DNA of 64,000 nt from Nymphaea colorata (taxonomy: Eukaryota; Streptophyta; Magnoliopsida; Nymphaeales; Nymphaeaceae), in the NCBI RefSeq assembly GCF_008831285.2, contig NC_045140.1:26678131-26742130 (forward strand). Direction: 5' to 3'. Below the pieces are notes generated by a model. It was not told where the DNA came from. It saw only the letters and a program-made list of their open reading frames with translations, and did not search any database. Below, piece after piece: positions 51,789 through 61,625 of the stretch; position 1 is the stretch's first letter; each line of letters begins with the position of its first letter. The position numbers were made by a program, and so were the translations under genes.

Positions 51789-51836
51789 GCCACGGATTCT
51801 CTATCCGTGGACCTCCAATCTCCGCGCTGCCACGTG
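51789..51836. promoter_or_regulatory. Candidate LHCA3 promoter elements: perfect inverted repeat and G-box
   Basis: CCACGGAT-tctct-ATCCGTGG (51789-51809) is a perfect 8-bp dyad. CACGTG (51831-51836, in GCCACGTGAG) is a G-box, a known light-response element bound by bZIP and bHLH factors. A near-palindromic AGATATCC follows at about 51848. They sit about 180-220 bp before the LHCA3 ATG. No TATA box is seen, as is common for photosystem I genes. Confidence 0.5.
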
Positions 51837-52011
51837 AGATCAACCCAGATATCCTGGGCCCCCAACTGAACTCGCAGCCACTCGACTAGATTTCCGGGAA
51901 TCCGGCGTCCTTCCCTCCCCTCACAATAGAAGAGAAGGGAGGAGAAGGCGAGAGAGCAGGCTGCTCCAGAACGGTGGGGAAAAGGAGAACAAAGAGAAGA
52001 GAGAGAGATCA

Positions 52012-53105
52012 ATGGCTTCTGCTCATGCTCTGCTGTCATCCCCTTTGTCCTCCACGTCGGTGGAGGCCGCCGGGAGGCAGGCCCTAGCGGGGCGCCCGCT
52101 TCCGTCTTCCACCACCTCCTCTCGGTCCCTTCTCCAGCCATTCACGACCAGAAGATCCTCCTCCTTCGTCGTCAAGGCAACTTCCACACCACCCGTCAAG
52201 GTAAACCAAAAACTTTTCTTTGTCTCCCGATCAGAAAGAGAGCACCTCACTTTCGTCTCGTTGGCAATTCATCTACCCTTTTTGTTTTTGTTTGTTTTCT
52301 TGCTTCCAGCAAGGCGCAGACAGACAACTCTGGTTTGCTTCCAAGCAGAGCCTCTCTTACTTGGATGGCAGGTAATCAATCTCCCGTCTGCCTTGCAATT
52401 TCAACGAAAATACGCAAATCGTGACGTTGGTCGGTAAAATTTTTCTGCTTGTTTTTCCCTGGGTTGCCTCGGGAAAAAACAAACAACAGTCTACCAGGAG
52501 ACTTCGGGTTCGACCCACTGGGGCTGTCGGACCCAGAAGGCACGGGTGGGTTCATCGAGCCGCGGTGGTTGGCATACGGAGAGATCATCAACGGTCGGTT
52601 CGCGATGCTCGGAGCGGCGGGGGCGATCGCGCCGGAGATCCTTGGGAAGCTGGGCCTGATTCCGCCGGAGACCGCCCTGCCGTGGTTCCAGACCGGCGTC
52701 ATCCCGCCGGCTGGGACCTACAGTTACTGGGCTGACCCCTACACGCTGTTCGTGTTCGAGATGGCGCTGATGGGGTTCGCGGAGCACAGGAGGTTCCAGG
52801 ACTGGGCGAACCCAGGGTCGATGGGGAAGCAGTACTTCTTGGGGCTGGAGAAGGGGCTGGGTGGGTCGGGCGATCCGGCGTACCCCGGCGGGCCCTTCTT
52901 CAACCCGCTGGGATTCGGAAGGGATGAGAAGTCGATGAAGGAGCTGAAGCTGAAGGAGGTGAAGAACGGGAGGCTGGCAATGCTGGCGATACTGGGCTAC
53001 TTCATCCAGGGGCTGGTCACCGGCGTTGGGCCGTTCCAGAACCTGCTGGATCACTTGGCCGACCCCGTGAACAACAACATCCTCACCAGCCTCAAGTTCC
53101 ATTAA
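52012..53105 (+). CDS. LHCA3: Photosystem I chlorophyll a/b-binding protein Lhca3 precursor
   Basis: An LHCI antenna protein of thylakoids that pairs with Lhca2 and passes energy to the photosystem I core. Exons are 52012-52200, 52310-52371 and 52490-53105, giving 867 nt and 288 residues (Arabidopsis about 273), with GT-AG borders. Residues 1 to about 55 are a Ser/Arg-rich transit peptide. The mature protein has [20 protein letters not shown], helix 1 with [20 protein letters not shown], helix 2 with [26 protein letters not shown], and helix 3 with [20 protein letters not shown], ending [11 protein letters not shown]. Asn118 occupies the ligand position that is His in most LHC proteins. In Lhca3 and Lhca4 this Asn is linked to far-red chlorophyll forms. 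The exon is markedly GC-richer than its surroundings. The start ATCAATGGCT is in good plant context after a GA-rich leader. Confidence 0.98.
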
Positions 53106-53324
53106 CCAAATTGGTTGCTCTCCCAATCTCTTTCCACGGCCTCCTCTTCTGCATTCATCTTCCTTCCTTTTGTAAACATTGTGGCCACGACCGCTTGAAT
53201 GTAGTTCTCTACTTTTTCCCAGAAAATATCATGCACATTACCCTCCCCGATCACTTGGTTGTAGTTTTCTGCTTCTGTTGCTTTATCATTTATATGACTG
53301 CATTGTTCATATGAGTTGCAAACT

Positions 53325-53450
53325 TTAGTAAGAGCGACACTTCAGTTAAAAGATGTATGAGAGGTCCACTGTAAATCAAACTACAACTTTGAAAGTATAA
53401 GGATATGGTCTGGAAGATTTTAATGCTAAAGGCAGCTTCTCCTTAAAAAA
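53325..53450 (+). repeat. SINE-like dispersed repeat, 3' part (copy E)
   Basis: GAGCGACACTTCAGTTAAAA, then a TATAAGGATATGG block and GGCAGCTTCTCCTTAAAAAA follow the order seen in the 3' half of copy B. Confidence 0.33.
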
Positions 53451-54109
53451 ACAAAACCGTGTTGAATGGGTTATGGGAGCTGGATTCAGGTTGTTGGTAG
53501 TAACCTGCTCTAAAGCCAAACCTTTTTTTTTTTTTTTAAATCGCGGACTATGGGTGATCGAGGCAACTAGCCTCTTATCCACCTCAGTTTTGCTTTGAAA
53601 ACACACTCTAAATGTGTGCACTTGTTGAAGAACAAGTATTCATTCTCTTCATATGCATGAAGCTGCTAGACAAAGAAATCGTTCCGAGACACAAGAAGTA
53701 ATTCACTAGCCCTACTTAAAACTATGTTCGGTCTACATTTCTGTTCATTAAATCACCATTTAATAAACAAATACACTTTGAATTACATGGTAGAAAAAAA
53801 AAGATTAATAAGGACGAATGATAGTATCTCTTCCATGTTATGGATGGATAAATATCAAATTTCAGGTGAGCAGGAGAGACCCATTGTCCAACAAGGAGCC
53901 GAGGATTCTACCCACCCCCTTGTCCCCTTTATAGACCGTTTGACAACAATAACATATTATCATTATCTTATGAATTTGTTTCGAAAATGAAACAGATTAA
54001 TGACACCCTATAACACAAGAGAGTAAGTTTTGTACGCGGTTCCGTGTATATAATGAGTGTATGTCAAATGTGGACCATATTCATATTTACTTTTATGTTC
54101 AAACATTGC

Positions 54110-54410
54110 ATATACATGAGATATCAAATATGTATGAAATAACAAATAAGTACGAGATAATGTGCATAAAATTTCAAAAGATTTATGAGATAATGTGATA
54201 ACAGATGGATGAATAGAATAACACTAAACATAAGTACCAGATAATATTTATAAGATAACAAAAGATTTATGAGATAATGACATAACGAACAGATATATAA
54301 GATAATATTTATAAGATAATAAAATACTTATGAGATAGTGAGATAACAGACAAATGTATGAAATAACACTAAACGAAAGTATGAGATAATGTGATAACAC
54401 TATGAGCATG
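54110..54410. repeat. Degenerate AT-rich minisatellite
   Basis: Variants of ATGAGATAATGTGATAACA and ATAAGATAATA recur many times with irregular spacing. Larger units of roughly 85-100 bp are suggested by the recurring GAATAACACTAAACATAAGT and GAAATAACACTAAACGAAAG blocks. Confidence 0.7.
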
Positions 54411-57212
54411 ACAAAAAACGAAAAAGCATTTTTACTGCTGAGAGAGATATATTGGTCATAACGATATGTATATATGGACTGACAAATTTTATCTTGATCG
54501 AATTTTCAAATCTTCTTTTTGTTGTTTTTTTTTTGTCTCTACAAAAAGTTTTTTTTTATTAATCATGAGTATTTTTTATCATTATTAAAATGATGCATGA
54601 AATTTCTTACACAGGGACGGTGTATATAACCAGCTTCGACAACACACTACTTCATGAAGCTACCTCATTTGTTGGGATAAATTTATTGGATGGTAATAAT
54701 GTGTTATTATTGCGAAATGTCCCCTTAAGGTGGAGGGCATGCTTTTGGTGTTTTCGACTACCAACACAAGAGGTTGACACTCCTAACACTTAAAATGTAA
54801 ACTGACCACTTACCAGCCCCTACCAAGCCATTGTATCAACCTCTCGAGGACAAATAAATACCAAACTGATTTGTAACAATTCGACCCTATTATACACAAA
54901 GATCAGACATTATAACCTCGAAGATTTGGAATTTTAATCCAAGTTAAACTTCAAGTCATAATTCAAATCCAAATCTAAATTTGGTTAAAGATGTGATGAA
55001 ATCATATATGAGAAATAGTGAATTCTTCTCAAAGTCCAAATTGGTCCTTGTAAAGGCATTACACAACACATAGAGAGCTCGAGCATAGATCAACCCAAAG
55101 AGAGGTGTCGAGTACTTCGGTTCGAACATTAAACTCAGCGGTTGAGTGCTCAGTGACAAAAATGTTCTTCTTTGGAACGATTAAAATGCACACTAAGTTT
55201 TAAAAGGTTATCTCCATAATGGGCTCGCAACCATTGCACGAATAGTTTCATTTTTTGCCACACTTCATAAACGTGAAATATAAAGAAATGGGAAAAGTAA
55301 AAAAACAAGGAGTGAAACAATCATCCTATGGCTATGGATATTGATATTGGGAGACTGAAAAGATTGTTTCAATGTACACTTTTATATATGCTGAATGGAA
55401 TTCAAAGTATAAAAAGAAGCCTCATCAAATAGAGGATTTTTCTTTCCTGATACTACAAGTAGTAATATACCTTTGATTGTAAAATATCAATTACTTGTTA
55501 AACCATATGAATCACATGAAAGCAGGATACTTCAAGTTTGGAGCCAACGAGTTTCACAAAATTTCTCCATGAAAAACAAAAACTGTGAGCGAAAGGCACA
55601 ACCGAATCAAATCTGATTCATGAATAAGAATTCTTGTGAAAATACAAGATTTCCTATTAGAAGAAAAAGTCCGAAGGAGATAATGCATTGTACGACCTTC
55701 GTCGCCGACGATCGAACGCCCCTGATTACTTGGCCTTCTGATCCTCTCTCCTCGCTCTGCTTCTTTCGTCTTTAATTCTAGGCACGCTACTGCCTTGTAC
55801 ATGTGTACGGACGCAATAAAGATGTCGGGATTTCCTTCACTCGGCAACGGTAAAAAGGTGAGATGAAAAAACATATAGAAGAGAAAGAGGGAAGAGCTGA
55901 TGGAATCAAACATGGGGACAACTAAGCTGCCTAAATCTGCATCTTTTTTAAACTTCAAAGTGGACAGCGTAGGACCTACATGATCACCGATTGTTTCACT
56001 GTCGGCCCTGGCGATCTGCAGTCCACACACGGCTATCCATAAAAGTTATGAGCATTCCATGGGAACCACTAAGCAGCCATGAATTCTCCATCTTAAACCG
56101 TTCAATTTTTCAATGAACGGCTAAAGGATTCTTAATCCTATGCCGGCGTCTCTCCAGCCTCGAAGGCGATGCGTTTCATGGCCGCCTCACCAGCTAATAA
56201 GGCTGGCACTTGGCGGTGCTTCCTCCCCTTCTGCCACCATTACTCCACCCCCATCGCCGGCGGACCACCCCAGGACGCCGATGGCTCTCGCCGGCGGCCG
56301 GCGCAAGGGTGCTATGCATGGATTTTAATTGGTATTTACATCACTTGCCTCGGTCCTTAATGTCATCAATGATAATGCTCTTGATGCATGTTATCTTTAA
56401 AAGTTAGAAAGAGGATGCTCCAAAAATTTAATTCTGTTTCACAACGTGTTCGGGTAAATTATCATCAGTAACTGGTGAAAGTTACTGGAGCCAAAAAATT
56501 TGTACGTCAAATTTTTACACGATTCAAGAGACAACCAGCCCTGGCTTGACAAGTTAAATCAGTGCAGACGGGTAGTGATTCCAACTGCTACCAAAATTAT
56601 GACCTTGCTCAGCTCCTTTCTCCAAATAAATATCCAACACTGTATGAATTAAGTTGGTAGCTTCATGGTTGAGTTTAATGAGCTTCTCATGCTACTTGGA
56701 GTATGAGATTTGCATGCAATTGAAATGGCGTACAAGAAAGAACTCGAAAGCTGCTGTACTGGGGCTACAGAAGATTAAAAGAAGTCGATTTATAGTTTGA
56801 TATTGGAGAGTACGGGTCTCGAAATATTGAAGTATGGTGGCAGGGGTACCAGTTCTGCCTAAGCCCTGGTCTGCAGAGCAGGAAAAGCGAAAGGAAACAA
56901 AGCTCAAAATGATAGCCATTGTTGGTGCCATTACTTCATTACGAAGGATGGGTCCCTTCAGTTCAATAGTGAAACGACTGTTCATGTGGTAGGCCATCTA
57001 TGGTCTTAGACCCTCAGTTATTATACTCATGGGATTTGAAATATCCTCATGTCTTAGATCGTAGTTAATCAACTGATTGAGATGTAAAGTAACTAGAGAC
57101 ACTGTTAATACCATGTTGATCTTTTTATAATCCAAGTATGAGTAAAGAATGAGATTAGTTCTGAACATTAAAATAACTTCCTTCGTTGATGCAAACTAAT
57201 GAAAACTATTAG

Positions 57213-57440
57213 GTTGCGTTTGGACGATAACCTGAACAGAAATAGATTTTTTTGTGGAAACTAAGTTTTGTAACATTTTTTTTTACTAGTTTCTGAAATC
57301 TTCTTTATATATTTGGGTGACAAGGCAAAAGCAACATTTTCTATGAAAAACCTGGATGTACAGGTTATTCGTGCCCTTTTGACAATGCGTAAAAACTAGG
57401 TTTTTCATAAATCCAATTTCGATTGTCCCCCAAACACGCC
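57213..57440. repeat. Possible MITE (GCGTTTGG-type ends)
   Basis: The left end GTTGCGTTTGGACGATAA and the reverse-complemented right end GGCGTGTTTGGGGGACAATC are similar. The interior is AT-rich with AAACTAGGTTTTTCAT. The target duplication is not clear. Confidence 0.4.
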
Positions 57441-57711
57441 TTTAACGGCCTTTGAAGAGTATGTTAAGGCTGTCATTAAACAAACCGTCAAAAGTTTTTG
57501 AAAGTGTTAGGCTTGTCACCCTAGAAGACACATAACCTTCTCAAGAAACCTTTGCTTAGACAAAAAATTTTCTCATTACTTAGGCCTCGTGCTAAAAAAT
57601 GCACACTCTACATACTAAACTTAAACATTAATTAACTTGAACAAGGGTACATGGGGACAAGAAATTAGACACGAAAAGTTGTCTGTCACATATTTTAAAG
57701 AATTATAAAAT

Positions 57712-57744
<33 letters not shown>

Positions 57745-57752
57745 CACACACA
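57712..57752. repeat. Compound AC/AT/AC microsatellite
   Basis: ACACAC, TATATA, ACACAC in succession. Confidence 0.9.
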
Positions 57753-60700
57753 CTAAAAGATATGATGAGGTCCTCAATTGTTAATAAATTTATAAAGGTA
57801 CCAACTGTCTGGGGTGGTAAATAAAAAAAAGATGTAAAAGATATCGGATTGTAGACCCTGAATCAAATCGTGGCTGACACTCTCCGGCCTGATGAACAAT
57901 TCCTCTGCATTGCCCTCAAAAGTCTCGGTGGCTGGGGCTCACCCATTTCTTCAAAAACCGGTAGGCGCCCACCTAGCTGGAGCTTGGCATATACCTAAAC
58001 GTACACAAAAGAGAGGGAATATAGATTTATCGCTCTTTTTATGTGGGATATTTTCAAAAGCTGCCTCTGATCATAATCTGAATGTGACTGAAAATTCTGA
58101 TATATATTCACGAGATCTTATCAGACATCTGATGGCCGTAAAATGCCTATATTCTCTGTGGGGCTACCTTCGGCCACCGTGAACTGTGAACTCATATCAT
58201 AGGCTTTTGCAACGGCCACTTGCTCTTTTTAATGTGTATCCTGCCACGATTTGGGATTGACTGAAATATTTTAAAGATATATAAGCGAGAAAAGTGGGAA
58301 TTCATTTGGGCATATAGCTTCTTCGATGTTATCAAAGCCATGGAAAGAATTTCAGAAAAAGAAAAGAAGACGTGACAGCAAATTGTGGGCATGTTTGAGG
58401 ATTTGAATGACACTTCATTGATAGCAGGTACATTAAAAAGTTGCTGTGGACGGTGAGCTTAAAAGATTGACACGCCCAACATTGAAATAAAAGCATGTAA
58501 ACAATTATTTAGCCAACAGACTTCACTACCATCGAGTACAAAATCTATAAGAAGACAGAAACATGATGATACAGCTTTCAATGAGATTAAGAGGTACGTG
58601 GATCGATCGCAGGACCTTGGTATATAGTTTGCGATTTATAAGAGAATCTTTCTTTCTTTTTCTTATTTTGTTTTTTGGTGGTGGGACATTATTTATCTTG
58701 AGAAAAGGTATTGACCACAAACTTAGCTTTCGACCTACCTCAACAGATAAGAACGTATCAACCTTTTGTATCAGCCGCTTTGAAATTCAAGTACGTCTGA
58801 AATACCAATGGGAATTCAATATACTTGAAGAACGAATGAAGATAAAAGTTTGTGGCCGTCTCTTCAACGCTAATTAATTTCCTTTTCCTTTTGAAAGAAC
58901 ATTACTACGATCTTTGTAGATGTAAGAACAATACATTAACAAGGTATGGAAGAGACTCTTAGATCTTGAACCATGAGATGGATGTCTTTTCTTCCTCGTA
59001 TTTTTCAATATACAGGAAGGGCATTCGTGCTGAATGATTGTTCAGCATTATTAAAAGAAAGATCATGTCAGCCAAAGCAGAAACTAATTAGTTTATTTTC
59101 TCTCGATAAGGATCTAAGTGAATGGGGAAGCTTAATATGGCATATACTTGTTGTTTATAGTAATTTTAAAACCTGAAGCTAGCAGAAGTCAGGGTGTCGA
59201 CCATTGGATATCGTGATCCAATGGTCCAAAATAAGTTAACGGGTTCCCACCACCGTCATTATAGATCAATGATCTACCAAAATCCTATTCTCAATGTGCT
59301 CTGTCATTATGTTGTCCTGGTACCCGACACCATCGTTCGCCCATGTAAAGCAAAGATGGCCATATACACAATAAAGAGATACTGATGGCATGGACGCGAT
59401 TAAGGCTTGAAACAGTTATGGATCGAGCATTCAAACTTTGGCAGAGTTTATTGATGATAACCATGGACAGAAGGGCTGAGATCTCAGAGAGTACATTCAG
59501 AATAGGATTTGGTAGATCACATGTTCTGCCAGAAGAGAAGCGACGCATTTTGATTTTTAAATTGTGAACAGAGACAGAGGGAGAATCTCATCACGCTGTA
59601 CGCAGATCTCGAGAGACGTACATCAGCACTCACGTCGATTCCAGAGTTGCAGAGGGAACTTCTCATGCTGCCCAAAGGAGCAGGAGGAGGAAATGAATGG
59701 TGATGGGCTGGCAACAGTCGGGCCCCACCGCTCTGAAAGTTAGAACCATGACCCTTCTCGTCCGACAATGGACGTGGTCTCTCTCTCTCTCCCTCCCTCT
59801 TTCTCTCCCTCTCTCTTCCAACGCACAGTGGTCTGCAGCACAGTAGAGAGATATAAAGGCAGGAAAGGACGGTACTCTCTCCACCGCATCCTTCGCCCGC
59901 AACGGCTACTTCTTCGTTTTCAAGCCCTCGCGCATCGCCTCATGGCAGCAAGTTCCGGCACTCATCGTTCTTACGTCGGTCTGCAACAAAATACATGCCG
60001 AACGCACGCATGGAGTATATATCACGTAAGTTAGAAGTGCATGGGCCGCAAACAGCATAATTAAGACGTACTTCACGAGCTTCAGTCTTCTTCTTCTTCT
60101 GTTGGAAGGTTCTCGTGCTCCTAAGTTCTGCGGCCAACGACGCCAACTCTTACCGCCTCTGGTGTGTAATCAAAATGTCAGTCTTAACTGTGAACTTTGT
60201 TACAGCACCACTTTCTTGTACATCGACGAACCAAACTTTCCACGTATTATTTTCAGTCCTTTCCTTTCTTTTCACTTCAAATCCTGCTTTGAGCGATCGT
60301 ATCCTCTTTTGTCGTTTGCATTCGACGCGATTAGAATTAGATGGTCCTGTTGTCTGCTTATTGTCAACAGCGTCATCGAAGGCCCGTCAAGTTTTCGTAG
60401 ATCTGATTAGGTAGCTGAAGCGATCAGGAGTACTGCCCATTTCTTTCTGCAGGGGCAAAGTAATACGACACCTCCGCTAGTTTGTAGCCTAAACTTCGAC
60501 GTCCACAAGGAATCGTTGGCACAGAAAATAAACGACGGCTGATGCTCTAGATCCACCTCGGAGGAACTTTTTTAAACATTATGAGCCAAAAATAAAGATT
60601 TGAAGACAAGACATCCATGTGGAGGCTCAAAGCAAATGGCCAATTGGCCATCGATGACGGTAAACAACTGTCTGTCTTTCAGTAACAATGGACATTGCGC

Positions 60701-61625
60701 GAGCGGGAAGAAGAGTGATAGACGATGTTAAAGACGACACTGAATCAGGCATGAATTACCCGCCCGTTTTTGTCAAGTATTCTCGTGGTGGTTTCACCAT
60801 ATGATAAGGTGAGGTGGTTGTGGCTTCCCTGGAGCCAGGAAGCAGCCCCATTAAGTGGCCTGCTCCCCAATAGAAAAAGGCAGAAAGGCGAACTGTTTCT
60901 AACAACCAAGAAGATGAGACGAATAGGCAACTGAACATTTGGACATTCCAGAGTTTGGCATTTGGGTGCTCCAATCAAAACGGCAATTTATAAAAAGCAG
61001 CCGGAATCACGACCATGTCACAGCCATCCTTTTCATTTGGCAAGGTTTAATCAACTTAGAATACATGTATATTTTATGTCATCGGAAAAAAATAAACAGC
61101 GGATTAGAAACAGCACCGGAACAACTTGAGACATCATGTATATTGTTTTTGTGCAAAGAAAATAGATTATATGAAAATCAAAGCTAATGGTATCCATCAG
61201 TATCACGAGAAACAAAAGCATTAGAAGCTAAATATCAAAATTATTAAAATTTCATCGTTAAAGAGCTTGTAATTATTTGCTATTGAAAGTTATACATATG
61301 TTGGCAGGCTGAACCTGCAGCCCCGCAGACAGCACCTATACGATGATTTTGTTTTTTTTCTTCTGCTTATATCAAAGAACTCTTTACCTGAGCTGATTTT
61401 ATACTACCTATGGAACAAATAAAAAGAGTCCCAGCAAGATTCTTGTAAGCGAATTACAAGAAAAAGCCAGGCATGCAGGAGTCCGGAAATGCTCGAATCA
61501 TGCATCAGTTCATGATCTGGTGTTCAAGATCGAAGTTGTCCCCATCAAAGCATGATTAGATGAAAGTCGGAAGCTACTTTAACAGCACAACGGACCAGCA
61601 AATGCTTCAGGGCAGGAGAAGCAGA

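Larger units (their letters stand above)
53106..61300. other. Gene-poor region between LHCA3 and the right-edge gene
   Basis: I find no convincing gene. Contents: a SINE-like tail at 53325-53450, a degenerate GAGATAAT minisatellite (54110-54410), a possible MITE at 57213-57440, an AC/AT microsatellite (57712-57752), and CT-rich DNA near 59776-59815. Open frames at 55554-56030, 56140-56407 and 59768-60414 are not recognisable. Confidence 0.5.

Noticed and set aside
55554-56030. 158-codon minus-strand frame
   Set aside because: No domain, no homologue recognised, no exon neighbours, and composition like its AT-rich surroundings.
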